NCBI GenBank assembly: GCA_027186245.1
Contig: CP114483.1
Span: 3,048,001 to 3,112,000 of the forward strand
DNA length: 64,000 nucleotides
Origin: Coriaria nepalensis
Taxonomy: Eukaryota; Streptophyta; Magnoliopsida; Cucurbitales; Coriariaceae
Direction of reading: 5' to 3'
In this document: piece by piece, positions 36,338 through 51,993 of the stretch
How positions within the stretch are numbered: the first letter of the stretch is position 1
How the letters are laid out: each line of letters opens with the position of its first letter
The notes under the pieces: model-generated
Database searches by the model: none
The model's input: only the letters and a program-made list of their open reading frames with translations
What the model was told of the DNA's origin: nothing
Position numbers and translations under genes: made by a program

Positions 36338-39300
36338 ATGACCATGATAGATCTTACACGATTTGTAGTAGTGGGTCTGTTGCTTTTCTCGAATTTGTTA
36401 ACCGGGTCTTGCAACTTGGTTTTCCAAGTAGAGCATAAGTTCAAGGGGCATGAGAAGTCTTTGAGTTCATTGAAAGCTCATGATATGCACCGCCATGGTA
36501 GACTCCTCTCTGCTATCGATCTCGAACTGGGTGGAAATGGGCAGCCTTCACAAACTGGGTTCGTATTATTTTCTTTTGCTTTTTGGTAACTGAACTCATT
36601 TCTGTTGATTCTGTTTTGTTAATTTTTTCATTGCTGGTGTAATTTGTAGCGCTATTTGAGATATAATATAATTGTCTTTGGTACTTGGATCGAAGCTGCT
36701 GTATAGTACTTGATTTATGTTGGGGCGACTAGTAATTGGTTCGGTTCAGGCTGATTCTATTTTTAGTTCATCATACCTACCTATCTTTTCAGTTTTTCTA
36801 TTTTTGGGTTTATTTGATTTGATGCCATACGGTCATGATTGACCTTTTTTTGTACATTGACTTCCTCATTTCATCTCCTTACTGTATTTTTGTTTCTCCT
36901 TAACTCATTTGTCTAACTGCTTATAAATTGAGAGTTATGCTGGCTTGCCACATTGTTTTTGGTCCAAGTTTTCGAATTTCGTCATCAACTCTACATTAGC
37001 TTTTATCCCAAGATTATTGATTTGTATGGTTAATTGGTCTAGGCTTTACTTTGCTAAAATTGGACTTGGGACTCCTCCAAAGGACTATTATGTGCAAGTA
37101 GATACCGGAAGTGACATTCTATGGGTGAATTGTGGAGGCTGTGAAAACTGCCCTAGGAAAAGTGATCTTGGCGTATGTACTTCTCTTCTACTTTTAGAAT
37201 TTGCTAATTCATGGATCATATTAAGTTTCACAAAGCTTTGTTGACAACGTTGAAAATATGAATATCTCATATCATAATGATTCATTGTAATTCGACTACA
37301 GATAGAATTGACACTATTCGATCCAAAGAGCTCAAGCACTTCAAGCTTGGTTACTTGTGATCAAACTTTTTGCATGTCGACATATAGTGGTCCAATTCCC
37401 GGATGCAAGCCCAACTTGGAATGCCAGTATAAAGTTATGTATGGAGATGGAAGCTCAACTTCTGGATATTTCGTGAAGGATTATGTACAGCTTGATAAAG
37501 TGACTGGAAACCTTCAAACTATAGCAACAAATGGGAGTGTAATTTTTGGGTTGGTTGCATTTCTATTTATTCCTTATTGTTTGTATGATTAGCATTGTTT
37601 TGAACATTACCATTAGGATGCTAAAGTCTGGGTTTCTGAAGATAAATAGCAAAGACAAATGGCCGTCATTCTAAATTCTGTTGCGTGTAATAGGAACTTA
37701 GAAAGATAACATTCTATTGTTCTAGATAGCTTTATACGCAGCTTTATATCTGTAGATAGCTTTAGAGGTTCTCCATCTTTAATCTGATCTAGAATTTCAT
37801 TCATCTTTATTTGCTATCTTATGTATTTAATTCTAATTTGCCTTATGCTGACAATAGGTGTGGAGATCAACAAGATGGGCAGTTAAAAAGTTCAGCAGAA
37901 GCACTTGACGGGATACTTGGTTTCGGACAAGCAAATTCATCCATGATTTCGCAGCTAGCTTCTTCTGGAAAAGTGAAAAAGATTTTTTCACACTGCTTGG
38001 ATGTTACAAATGGAGGTGGGATTTTTGCCATTGGAGAGGTGGTGCACCCAGTAGTGAATAAGACAACTCCATTGGTTCAGTACCAGTAAGTACAAAAAAA
38101 AGGGAGTTTCGTCATCAATGGTTTAAGCTTTTTATTTCTTCATTTGTTTCAGTTTTTAATTTAATTTATCGGTTTCTGTAGGTCACATTACAACGTTGTT
38201 CTGACGGATATTGAGGTCGGTAATAGCATTCTAAATCTACCCTCTGATGTATTTGACACAGATTACCAGAGAGGAACAATAATTGACAGTGGTACAACAC
38301 TGGCTTATCTTCCTGAGGCTGTTTATGACCCACTAACAAATAAGGTAAAATGATTTTCTTTGGAATTTCATTCATATTTTGCAGTATGTGTTTCAACAAC
38401 CTGAGGTAGTACTTTTTGTTACAATAGATTTTAGAAGAGCAGCCAGGATTGAGTTTACATACTGTTGAGAACCAGTTCAATTGCTTTCAGTATACTGACA
38501 AGTAAGAAGTTAATATCTCTGCCTGAATAATTTAATTGTTGCCAATAAGAAAAGCTTTTACTCTACTATAAATGTGTCGTGCTATCGTAAACATGATGAT
38601 TTGATTAGCTCATATGGTGTTAACGCTTTGAAGAGAGATGTCTTAGTGCTAATCACTTCGATAAATTCTTGCAGTGTCGATGATGCATTTCCAACAGTGA
38701 CATTCTATTTTCAAGGTTCCTTAAAACTGACCGTTTATCCTCATGAGTATTTGTTCCAGATTCGTGTAAGTAAAAGGCGTTTTAAAAAAGTTTTATTTTT
38801 CCATGCTTTATTTTGAATCATTTTTATACGCAGTGGTGAGACTCTTGTGCTGGGCTTCCTTATTTTTAGCTATCTTGCGAATGTGGTTATGTTTATGTTC
38901 AAATTTTAAACTGATAAATCTTTTGTATGAAATTTTGCAGCAAAATGTTTGGTGCATCGGTTGGCAGAACAGTGGCACACAGACTAAGGATGGGAGATAC
39001 ACCACTCTTTTGGGAGGTATAAATCATAGATCATGTCTAAGTGAATAATGTATTAAGTAGCCTGGCTTCATTTTTACGTACTCGACATAGTGAATGCAAG
39101 TTGTTAAGTCGATCTTAACTTAAGAATAATGATAAATGTGCATTTGGCTAAACGCCTGAAACTGAAGTTTAGGCAAACAGTATTCTGGTTGGACTGTAGA
39201 GTAAACCGGAATATAACCTGGTTGTTTTGAAATTGCAGATTTGGTGCTTCAAAACAAGCTAGTTCTCTATAACCTGGAAGATCAGACAATCGGGTGGACC

Positions 39301-39592
39301 CCATACAATTGTGAGTATCTTTTGTAGTAGCATTATCAACTGTGGAGATATAATGTCAAAACTTATAAATATTCTTATACATCTCTAAATTCTCGAACAA
39401 AGATGGGTTTTTCATATTGCATTATGGTTTGCTTTTGTAGGCTCTTCAAGCATCCAGGTGAGAGATGATAGCTCCAAAGCAGTATATACAGTTGGAGCTT
39501 ATAATCTTTCTTCCGGGTCGAGCCTAATAACGGGAAGAACCCTAACATTCTTGCTACTGATATTCGCTTTGCTGCACAGTTATACGAATTAG
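36338..39592 (+). CDS. GPI-anchored-type aspartic protease (A1 family, A36/A39-like)
   Basis: Ten exons: 36338-36558, 37043-37172, 37302-37549, 37858-38085, 38182-38344, 38428-38501, 38675-38765, 38941-39016, 39239-39310, 39441-39592; 484 residues. Signal peptide MTMIDLTRFVVVGLLLFSNL. The two catalytic motifs are DTGSDILWVNC (Asp94) and DSGTTLAYLP (Asp311), both intact. Cys-rich atypical insert CGGCENCPRKSDLG follows the first, and the flap region is YKVMYGDGSSTSGYFVKD. The C-terminus ends with a Ser-rich segment and a hydrophobic tail (TLTFLLLIFALLHSYTN), consistent with a GPI-anchor signal. Related Arabidopsis A36 and A39 act in pollen and ovule development. All exon phases close without a break. 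Confidence 0.93.
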
Positions 39593-39936
39593 ATTGTTCA
39601 CATATTAGCACAACATTCATTAAATTTGTTGTACTAAAAAAAAAATCTTTCTTTCTTTTTCAATGAAAAATGTGTGAATTTGTTGTAATAAGCTTCTTCT
39701 GATTTGGGGATTTGTGAAATTCAAATCAATTTTTAAATTTTTTTTTTTTTATGCATAAACTTGTTAGTTACTGAAATTATGATTACGACATAAGAAATAA
39801 CAAAATCACAGACCAAAAGTGCAGTATACATATATAATTACAAGACTCAAAATGTATTACAGCAACTTTTGTATCATAAACCAGCTACAATTACATACAA
39901 ATTATGTAGTGTATGGATTGTCAGAAATGCAATCTC
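39593..39936. other. Convergent 3' spacer
   Basis: 3' UTRs of the aspartic protease (+) and DUF2358 gene (-) meet here. AATGAAAAATG-type AT-rich sequence and T runs; nothing else seen. Confidence 0.4.
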
Positions 39937-41525
39937 TTACAAGGTTGTTCTCAAGATTTGTACAATCAGATAAATGACTGCAAAAAACAGAGCAATTTGG
40001 TATGCATCTCTTTGAAACCCATCATTTCTTTGAAAAAACTACCAGAAAAGAAGAAGAAGAAATGTCAATTGAGAAACAAAAGAAGAAGCTTACCAAAAGC
40101 AATAATCAAAAGAGAAACTATAACCTTAGTAGGATCACCGGAACGGTCCGGATAAATCTCCAGGTTCTCCTTTTCGGTCGAAAAACAACTCGCCAAACTC
40201 TTGAAAAAGTCAAACAAGTCCTTTCCGCTCTCTTTGGTAGCGAAAATCTGACGGGATGTCCAGAAAAATGCTTGAGCAATTGCTGATGAAGCGGATAAAT
40301 CCCATGATTCCTCGTGTTCAATAATCTGACCACTGATCTGGTTTAGAGTGAATTGGGAATTGACTCTAATGATCAGATCCCCTCCTATTTCTGCTATAGG
40401 AGATTTCGGCTTCCCCTTGATCGTCCATTTGATATTCAAAACACTAGTTGACAACATCACCATTTCTTGCACTGTCTGACTTAACATGAAGATTCGTAAG
40501 AAAAAGAAAACCTATTATTAAAAGAGCAAGAAGATGTGTTTGTGAATGGCGATATCGTAAAGATATGTGCATTGATGGATAAACATGGTGAGAGTTAGAA
40601 GAAACTGGCCTAACAATATGATCAAACTTGTTCACTATAAACTCTGGTTTCTATTTGAAAATAGGGAAAGAGTAGTGGAAAACCTTACCACCGAGGGCTT
40701 GTCTAATGCACTAGTTGCCCATAGAAGCCTCTTATACTTGTCGCGCCCTGTAAAACTTCTCACCGGATCCTGCAATCAGCAATAAGGGGGAAAAAAAAAA
40801 GTCATGATTTTGAGGGTCAGTTTGCCTCATATGTTTACAACCGGATTTCTGAAACTGGATCGTTAGTATTAGATTAAATTAGAATTGAGGTAACATAATT
40901 TGTTAAGAGTTTAGACGTGTACTAATCTAAATCCAAATGGGATTTTTAAAATGGTTAAGCAAATTTGGCCTAAGTTATATGATATGATCACATTACATGT
41001 ACAAATTTAAATCATAGCACTTATTATTCTTTGGACCTTGTATTTGACAGAAACTGCAAATGTCCCTAGAGCACGATTCCCTTCCCGGAGCTCCAAGATA
41101 TCACGGGCTCGTTGTCGAGGCGTGGACTCAACCATGGGGCTGCTAATGCACTCGAACTCATTACAAAGCTCGCCAAAATCGATCCCATCCACCATCTTAT
41201 CTGCATCTGATTTTTCATTGCTCGGCTCAGAAGAAGGCACCTCTGTTGTTCTATTAGAAGATTCATTTCTAACTGCAAAGTCAATGCCCCAAGCATAACC
41301 TTTATGAGTATGGTCTATAAATAAAACAGTAATAACCATAAAGTAAAAACAGTAAAAAAAACCTCTCAGTAAAAATGACCGGTTGGGCCGGGTTTGGGGA
41401 GTCAAGGTCAAAGGATGCGAGGAGGTGAAGACCAGTTTAGTACGGTGGCTTCCACCTTGGAAAGCGGTGGCCGCGGTGGCCGCGGCCACAGAAGAGGAAA
41501 CAGAGGCAGTAGTAGTAGTACTCAT
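39937..41525 (-). CDS. DUF2358 (NTF2-like) chloroplast protein
   Basis: Five exons: 41525-41363, 41272-41037, 40769-40689, 40475-40125, 40038-39937; 310 residues. The N-terminus is rich in Ser, Thr and Ala and lacks acids, like a plastid transit peptide. The middle has DFGELCNEFECISSP, DPVRSFTGRDKYKRLLW, SVLNIKWTIKGKPKSP and FTLNQISGQIIEHEESWDL, which I recognise as the plant DUF2358 family with an NTF2-like fold. The last exon, too short to stand out alone, gives FFQRNDGFQRDAYQIALFFA, then a membrane segment (VIYLIVQIL) and RTTL. The biochemical role is unknown. The two internal acceptors were chosen by family continuity (SV|TVQEMVM and TK|FFQRN). Confidence 0.88.
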
Positions 41526-41889
41526 GATCTGTCTTCACCATTTCTTTTTTGTTGATAAGCCCACGTTCTTGTGGTTTGTTTGAATTACAACCTCTAGAAC
41601 TCCTTTCCTTTTTCTTTTTTCCTTTTTTAAATTTTTTCCTTGGCTCCTGTTTTGGCGCACCAATGTTCAATATTGTTTATGGATAAGGAAACAACTAGGC
41701 AAGTGTGCTAGAGGCTTGACGAGCCATAACGATTGAGTGATTCTGAACTCAGAACAGATTCCTATTACCACCTAGTGACTAATTATAGATTACATCACAT
41801 CTCCTATGTAAGGTGATCAACACAAGCACAACTCCTAGCACACACACAGTTATAGAAGCTGCATTATAGCAAACCTATCTACACAAATC

Positions 41890-43410
41890 ATGTCCGTAAG
41901 CTTCCCGATTCCGCCATCCGGCTCATTTCACCTATTTACCACCATTCTCTTTGTTCTCCTGATCATGGTGATAAACTGGAAGAGATCATCCAAAGTCATA
42001 ATATGTCATTCATTAATGAACCTACCACCTGGACCACCCACACTGCCGATTATAGGGAACTGCACCAATTGGCCGGTTCAGTCGCACATTCCGGGTAGGA
42101 AGTCTTGCCAAAATTTCCGGTCCCATTATAGGGTCTAGCCATAGTTATATCATCACCTGAATTAGCCAAGCAAGTGTTGAAGACACATGAGATGGCTTTC
42201 GCAGAGTGGCCTATTGTTTACACTGTTGATACTAGGGACCCTGGCTATACAAGCATGGTTTGTCTCCTTATGGTAAGTTTTGGAGACAAATGCGAAAATG
42301 AGGTTGCGGAGTTGAGCGAATCCATTTCCATGTCGTCCGAGTGACACCATCCTGTTAACTCGAGCCAGAAGTCACTTTGCCTAACAAATACCATAACTTC
42401 CAAGGCGACATTCAGAACAAAGTGTAGATATCAAGATGAGTTCATATCAATATTGCTTGAACTAGTAAGGCTTACAGGAGGGCTAAGCTTTCCTGATTTG
42501 TTCCTGTCACTTCAATTTCTTTGTTTCTTTACGAGGACAAAGCAGAATGTGCAAAAAACGCATCAAAAGATTGATGCGATCCTCAATGCTATCATTGTCG
42601 ATCATAGAAAGAAACGAGATCACAATGTGACAGACGAGCTGTGCGGAGAAAAGGGAGATGATTTAGTAGATGTTCTCTTGAAACTTAAAGAGACAGAGCT
42701 AGGATTTAGTCTGTCAGACAATAACATCAAAGCTGTGATCATGGTATGCGTGTACATACATGGTTATTGAATAACTAATAGATATGAGTCTTATCAAACT
42801 AGATAAACCTTTCTTTTGCAGGACATATTTGCGGAAGTAACCGAGACTACATCGACTGCAATAGAATGGGTAATGTCAGCACTGATAAAACACCCTATGG
42901 TTATGAAAAAGGCACAAGACGAGGTAAGACAAGTCCTTATAGGAAAAGCAAAGATCGAAGAAACTGACGTAAAAAAACTAGAATACTTGAAGTTGGTGAT
43001 TAAAGAATCTTTAAGACTATATCCAACTGGAAGCTTACTCCCAAGGGCTCCAAGGCAAAAATGTAAGATAAGCGGGTATGATATACCAACTGATGCAAAG
43101 ATACTAGTCAATATTTGGGCATTAGGGAGAGATCCAGAGTATTGGAGTGAGGCCGACAAATTTATGTCGAGAAATTTTACGGGTGCTCCATCGATTATCA
43201 AAAAAAGAATTTGAATTCATTCCGTTCGGTTCCGGTCGGAGATCTTGTCCGGGTTTGACTTTTGCAGAAGCAAATGTTGAGATTGCTCTTGCTCAATTGT
43301 TGTATCACTTTGACCGGACACTTCCTGATGGGGCTAGTCCGGAAGAGCATGATAAGGAGAAAACATGACTTGTGGCTCAGTGCTACCCCTTACACTCCAT
43401 ATGGAGAGAA
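41890..43410 (+). pseudogene. CYP71-type cytochrome P450 pseudogene
   Basis: Starts with a membrane anchor and proline hinge (LPPGPPTLPIIGN) from ATG 41890. The frame then breaks repeatedly: near 42110-42140 (HYR then stop), 42235-42300 (VSPYGKFWRQMRK is in another frame, followed by stop) and 42300-42450. A better-kept part at 42453-43214 includes a spliced intron (about 42744-42822), the oxygen-binding helix DIFAEVTETTSTAIEW (AG replaced by EV), KESLRLYP (ExxR) and a PERF-region remnant. A further frameshift near 43200 separates the heme motif [10 protein letters not shown]. The C-terminus after EEHDKEKT is lost. The normal role would be monooxygenation in specialised metabolism. CYP71D-like by my reading. 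Confidence 0.9.
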
Positions 43411-43816
43411 TCCTTGAAACTAGGAAGACCATGGTAGCATGCAGTGCTGTCGCTGCTACCTTCAGTCAATTTGTGCTTCTATACTATCCTCTCTCGTCTT
43501 GCAATAATGTGTTAAAATATAACAAGACTTGTTTGCAATAAATTTAAATTCTATTGTATGTTTCGATTCTTTAGAAACAAATGACGGTCAAATGTTCAAA
43601 ATAAAAAAGCGTAGGAATCCAATAGTAATTTACCGGAATAAATAATAATTAAAAACCACCCCAATTCAAGAGTACAACGCAACATAGATTATTCAAAGCA
43701 ACATAGATTATTGGTTACATCAACGAGCAGAAGTTCAGGAAATGGAGACTCGTGAGGAGTAAAACAAAGCCAAATTAGGTTGAAGATTGCAGCATCATGG
43801 GCTGCGCTGCATTCAC
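43411..43816. other. Spacer after P450 pseudogene
   Basis: Contains the degraded pseudogene tail and the 3' UTR of the BZW gene. No gene seen. Confidence 0.4.
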
Positions 43817-46800
43817 TTATTCCTCTTCTTCTGCCTCCTCCAACCACTTAATAAATGGCTCCAGGGCCTTAACAAAGTTTTGCCTGAAAAGTATTACCCC
43901 TTGATAATTAAAAACTCGGACAGTCGGACACTTGTAACAATGGTCAATTCCGAAAAAAAATAGAAAAAGAAACAGGGGAGGTAATTGCTTGATATGTTAA
44001 ATGATAGGGAGATGGACCCATGTACCTGCCCTTAGGGTTAGTTCCTTTATGGAACCAGTGAAGGATAGTATCCTCTGCAAGGACATCCTGGTCATAGAGG
44101 GACCTCACGATTTCGGGAAAGAGTTTCATGAGCTTAGCATCCTCGTAGCATTGCATCTGAACTTTGTACATCAGCTCCAGCTCGAGTATTCCATTCGTGC
44201 AGAATGTATTCAACAGTTCTGCCCATGTTTTCACCTACATTCATCGTGAAAAAAGATGTCACCACCATTGTCGTAGAGAACATTTAGCACAATCAATCAC
44301 TCTGTTGGTCCATGATGATCAACAAAGACATATGTCCAACATATACCTGACGAAGAGCTGAATTAGCATTTTGTTGCTGGTTCTTTCCAGACCACTGAAC
44401 AGCCTCCATTAAGACATCCCACAAAATTCGCACAACCTCTATATCAGGTAATTTAGCATCCTTCACACGTTGCTTCACAGTTTCTATGACTTCAGAGATG
44501 TCAGTTTCTTCTGCTATTTGGGTTGTTAGGGCAGATTTCATTTCTTTAAGTTTCACCTCAAATATTTTCTTCTCATTGTATTCAACCAAGGTCGCCAGCC
44601 CTTCCTTGCTGAAGTTTAACAGTGGTAGTATTAGATAAGAATGTACATTACAAATCGATAGCAAGTATATCTAGTGCAATATTTTGCAAGAAGAAGCACT
44701 TCATGGAAATCTTATTTATAAAAGAAACTATGAAAAATAGAAGCTTATCGAGAAAAACCTAAAAAGCAACAGAATATGACATTTGTGAGTTTAAGAAATT
44801 CGAATATAACTTATTGAACTTTTGTTTAAAATAAAATCAAATAAATAAGTCCTCATGATAGAAGGTAAACACTTACGTGAAATGCTCAGAGAAACCCTCT
44901 GCAGAACGCTTTGCCGAGGGCAAGAAATCCAGAAGATTGTCCTCCACTTTGCCTCGCTTCAGAATCGAAATCAGATCATCAAGACTATTATCAATCAGAT
45001 ACTCCTTGAAGAAGTCAGTTATAAATGAAAGGACTAGCCCCTTGGCCACAAGATTGTCCTTAAGCAGTGGCTGGAACACGGTCTCTGGTGGCAGGCCAGA
45101 TAGTTTCTGTGAGAATGCAAGTGCCGTGAAAATTGCAAGCTTCTTCCTCTCATTTTCCTCAAAAAGTTCCAATGACTGAAGGAATCTCCGCATAACATTT
45201 TCGAGATTCTTGATGAGAAATGGCCTCCGCCTCAAAACTTTCTGTACGTAGATAATAGATGGTAAAATGGCTTCCCGTTTAGGTTCGCAATCTATTATAG
45301 AGTATGGGTGGCGCTCGCCCTCATCGTGTTTTGTTGTTCCTGGCTGTGTACGGCTCCCAATGAAAACAACCTGCATTTCGAGAATAGATTAAAACTCCTT
45401 CCGAGGGAAAGGAATATAGAAGAGTGGAAAAGTTGTTGAAGTCACTGAAATTTTAAAAAGAAATAACTATTGCTATGATGCATATATAATATATATAGTG
45501 CACATAACAGAAATTGGGAAAACTAAATGTACACACATAAATCCCTCGATATGAAGATCTCTTCCAACTTCTTTTTTCAATTAATGCTGTTCATGGGAAT
45601 GGAGCAGTTGAATGTCAAATACACAAAGAAAATAAGAATATTCATTCAAGTTTGGGTATGAAGTTGAAAGGGGAAAAACAGTGAGGAAGCTGTCAGGTCT
45701 CCCCAAATTTCACATTTCTGACAACCGATCCCATACGACGTTAAGAGAAGTTAACAGCTCGATGCAAAATAATTCCCCAAAAACATAGGTATACCTAGCA
45801 TACCTTTAGGAAAAACAATAAAAAATGCACAAGAAGCGTATTAAGATTTCATACAATCACAAAGCTTACCTCAAAGAAGGTGTCACCGTATCTTGAGAAG
45901 TTAAGCTCTGAAGACTCAATGCTCTTCGCAATAAGTTCCTGTGTGTAGAAAATAAATATGATCAACTCAAATCTTTCCTCATGCACATCAGGTAAGGTTC
46001 TCAATATCCATAAACAATTACCAGATCACCAGCATTATCCAAGTAAATCTGGACCACTGCATCCGAAAAAGCTGCAGGGTCCAGAGGAGCTGCAATATTC
46101 CGTTTGCGGGTCTTAATCCGCGTGCCACTGTTAATAACAGATAAATCAGGCGTGAATTCACTTATTAAAAAGAAAAATATAGACACTAGAGAATTATCAT
46201 ATCAAGGTATAAGTGCAACAGTTCCTATAGAATGCAAATGAAAATTGAAGTTGTTTGTTATACTTGAACACAATAATCACTCTGTTATCTTCATGCTATT
46301 CGGAGCAGAAATCATTCTAATAATTTTTGAGTTACCACCAATTGTTCAAAAAATAAAAAGTTTATAGGACTCACCCGAGTGAGGGTCTCTCCTTTGAGCT
46401 GCAGGTGCAAAGAAAAAATGATTAAGAAAGGAAAAGCGAAAACAACGGCAAATTAAGATGGATCTTAGCTGGAATCATGATCTTAACAGTGGATCAAATG
46501 ATAGAAAAAACAAAATATAATAAGGGAGACAAGTAGACAACTAAACAAGCAAAAATGATGTCTTTTTATCGTCCAACTTGCGAACCCATGTCCTGAAAAT
46601 CAAAATACGGCTCAAGGAAAAATATTTACCACTATTTTGAATTACAAAATAGAAAACTAAACAGGAAAAAAGAAAAGAAATGAGAAAAGGTCGACACTCT
46701 TTTCCAAAAGCATGTGAGAAATCAAGAACCCAGAGCGTCTGATTCAAGTAAATAACTATTTTCACTTAGAATTAACTTCCCAAACGGTTGGATCCGAGAT

Positions 46801-47068
46801 TATAATTCGTTTATACCAGACCTAAAAAGAAATCATTTTCATATTGTTTCTGGATTCTGAAAAAAACCTTACAAACGAAAATCCATTATACTAAAATTAT
46901 TAGAAACTTCCTAACACAAAAAAACTGGACATGAAATCATGAAAGATCGAAAAATTTTATTCAGCTCAAGTGGCAAAAACACTGATCTATGAACCGAAAT
47001 AGATAACCAGCGAATCAGAAAGCAAAGTGAAAAAGAAAGGGATCAGAGAGGAAGAAAGGTCACCTCAT
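43817..47068 (-). CDS. BZW: eIF5-mimic protein (BZW/5MP, W2-domain translation regulator)
   Basis: Eight coding exons: 47068-47064, 46398-46375, 46127-46022, 45938-45870, 45370-44877, 44608-44347, 44234-44026, 43883-43817; 411 residues. The first coding exon holds only ATGAG; the second is 24 bases (SKERPSLG). Spliced N-terminus MSSKERPSLGGTRIKTRKRN is the family start. Next come PLDPAAFSDAVVQIYLDNAG, ESSELNFSRYGDTFFEVVF and helical repeats, then a W2/eIF5C domain ending WFHKGTNPKGRQNFVKALEP and an acidic aromatic tail (FIKWLEEAEEEE), the AA-box region that contacts eIF2/eIF3 partners. BZW/5MP proteins compete with eIF5 and tune start-codon choice. It is divergent to the IPP isomerase gene with about 500 bases between start codons. 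Confidence 0.93.
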
Positions 47069-47582
47069 AAACCAGGACGAGGATGAATCGGCGAGGCTTT
47101 GACTCTACGATACTCTCTGCAATTGGAGTTTCGCGATTAGAGAGATAGAAGAAGAAGAAGAAGAACAGGAGAGTGAAAGAGAAAGCAGACGGCAAATATA
47201 TTTATTTAATGGGGGACCAAAATGCAAATTACGAAACATAGAGACATGAAATGAATCAAAACAAACGAGCAAATCCAACCGATATCAGACCCGCTAAACA
47301 GTTGAGTTAATAGTATAGACGTGTCAAGTAGTGTGATTTGTGAATAATAACTCAACTTTTTTTATTTATTTATAAATATTTAATTAAATAAAAATCATAT
47401 CGAAGGGCAGTTTGGTCCAACAACTTATTCAGATAAAAATCATATCCTTATTTTAGATATATTGAATAATCATCCTCAAAAAATAATTATAATATGCCCC
47501 TCGCCCTCTCCTCGCCAATCCTCTCATTTCCAAGCTCGCTGCAAGAGCATCCCTGTCTTTTCACTCTGCTAAGAACAACGAC
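47069..47582. promoter_or_regulatory. Divergent promoter, BZW / IPP isomerase
   Basis: Carries BZW 5' UTR at the left (GAA repeat 47147-47162) and an isomerase leader at the right. The leader includes an upstream ATG at 47494 out of frame with the isomerase start. Confidence 0.5.
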
Positions 47583-49895
<2,313 letters not shown>

Positions 49896-50111
49896 TGGAA
49901 AACGTTTGGTTGCAGCAGGTCTCTGCGACGACCCTCTGCTACTTGCCAAAAGACGAATAATGGGAATCTTTTTTAGTGAACTGCTTCTGTCCGTTTGTAA
50001 ACTTGATTCGCATCAAAAATTCCATTACCTAAACGCGTTTGTGCATTTCAAATGTGGGTTACATTGACTGTTAAAAGAAATATATATCATATAATATAAT
50101 ATAAAATTAAT

Positions 50112-50143
<32 letters not shown>

Positions 50144-50872
50144 TATGCTTTGGATTTTCTCTGAAAATATTTTTTACAATGAATTTCCTATATCATTATC
50201 ATCATCAACAGCGGCTGCTTAATCATGATTCACTTTCGTTACTATTCTCTACGTTTCTATACTACTTTCTCCCCACTATATTTAGTATTGTTCTTTCCTC
50301 TCTCGATTGCACTTTCTTTGTATTTGGAATTTTGTGGGGTTGTTTTTATGTTTACTGCAAAGACAATGAACGATTTATATTTACAGGTCGTCAGAGTTCA
50401 AAGGCTTTTACATAGAGGGGGATTGGTGTGGCATCATCATGCAGGGCTTCTTCCTATCGTTAAGGAAGTTGCTGAAATGCTCTTTTGCCGAGGTGTGATC
50501 AAGGTAAAGTTGTCTGCTCAATTGCAGATGCGGAGGCTTCGGACAAAAAAGATATGCTCTGAAACCAATCCATATGGCTCATCAACGATTTAACATATTT
50601 CATGCTTATACATCGTCAAACATCTGCTCGGGTAATCATCATTTTAGTTTTCTTTGTCAAATCTTTTGCTTATTGATTCATATCATACTTCTAACTTCTA
50701 AGAATCTAAGAATCCAAGGGGTAAAACCAGATTATTCCGCTTTACGTGAGATTTGTTTAGTTATCTAGAAACTAGAAGTATGTTTTTATTAAATCTAAAG
50801 TTATTGGAATGAGCACTTGGTTTTGTATACTATGGTGAAAATGGAATTTCATACGCACGTGTTAAAATCTAA

Positions 50873-50904
<32 letters not shown>

Positions 50905-51993
50905 CCGACATGGGACATTTGATTTTTATGAAAATCTAAGGATAAACATAATTATTTCACACGCGTTTTTACACATTCCACCCCTCTAATCTGAATCTCA
51001 TCATTTTCGTTTGTTTCGCGCACACAGAGGGGGGCCCAATCCTTCTCTCTCAGTATCTCTATCTATCTATATCTCTGTTCGTCTCTCTATTTCTTCTCTC
51101 TCCCTCTCTCTCTACAGCTTGCACTGCATCTCTTGATTCATAGAGCTTGGTCTGGCCGAATCGATTCAGCACTCAACTGCAGGTAAATAGTAACAGTTAG
51201 ATTATTCTTCCTTGCCCTGGATCGAACTTCTCTTACGCTCTGTTTTTTTTTTCCCTGATAAAACTTTGATCTTTTTTTTTTTTTCCCTTTTTCTGGAAAT
51301 TAAGAATCTGTACTTAATTTACGTCTAAATTGTGTTTTGGGGGAATTTGGGTCTTTTTCTAGTTTATTATATATATATATATACTTTTTTTTTTTCTTTT
51401 TCATTTCTCGATTTTTCTTTTTCTCGGATTCCAAACGGATGAAGGATTTCAGGTAAGAATTACTTGGTTTTTCTGTATATCTAATCAATTATCGGTTTGG
51501 ATTTTGGATCTGTCCAAGAGACTGAGTAAAATAGATTGTTATTATATGCCATTTTGTTGAGCTTATTCGCCATCTCCCTAATTATCTGATCAATTAATTG
51601 TAACAATTTAGTCAATTTTCTAAATTCTCTTCCTCTCATCCATGGTCCGGTTTGTGTGTGTATATATATCAGTTACATACTTGTATAAAAGGTTTCTATT
51701 AATTCTTGTGTATATGATTAACTATAAAGGATAGGAGCGATCTAAATCTGCAGTAATTATTTTGCTGGATCAATTATTTTGCTTCAATGGTGAAAATTAG
51801 CTACTACTTCAATCCTGTGTGTATTTGCCGACAGATATATATCCCAGTCCTTCAATGGATATACTTGGATATACTTGGATACTTCTGTAGTCTTCCAAGG
51901 GATAGTGTGTGTGGTAATCCTAATAAGTCCTAACCAAGTCTTTACCTGTTTAACTAATTATGATCCCGTCTAAACTGAAGGGGCTAGAAACAG
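49896..51993. other. Spacer and 5' leader of RraA-like gene
   Basis: TA repeats at 50112-50132 and 50879-50901. An open frame at 50225-50593 contains LLHRGGLVWHHHAGLLPIVK but matches no family I know and has no clear gene structure. 51020-51182 is CT-rich and ends CTGCAG|GTAAATAG, a good candidate non-coding first exon and donor for the RraA-like gene, with an acceptor just before 51981-51994. Confidence 0.4.

Noticed and set aside
41383..41583. Plus-strand frame antisense to the DUF2358 first exon
   Set aside because: Shadow of the transit-peptide exon; no support.
50225..50593. Open frame with LLHRGGLVWHHHAGLLPIVK
   Set aside because: Looks protein-like in part, but I recognise no family, see no neighbouring exon, and the rest is low-complexity. 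Kept as an unassigned note only.
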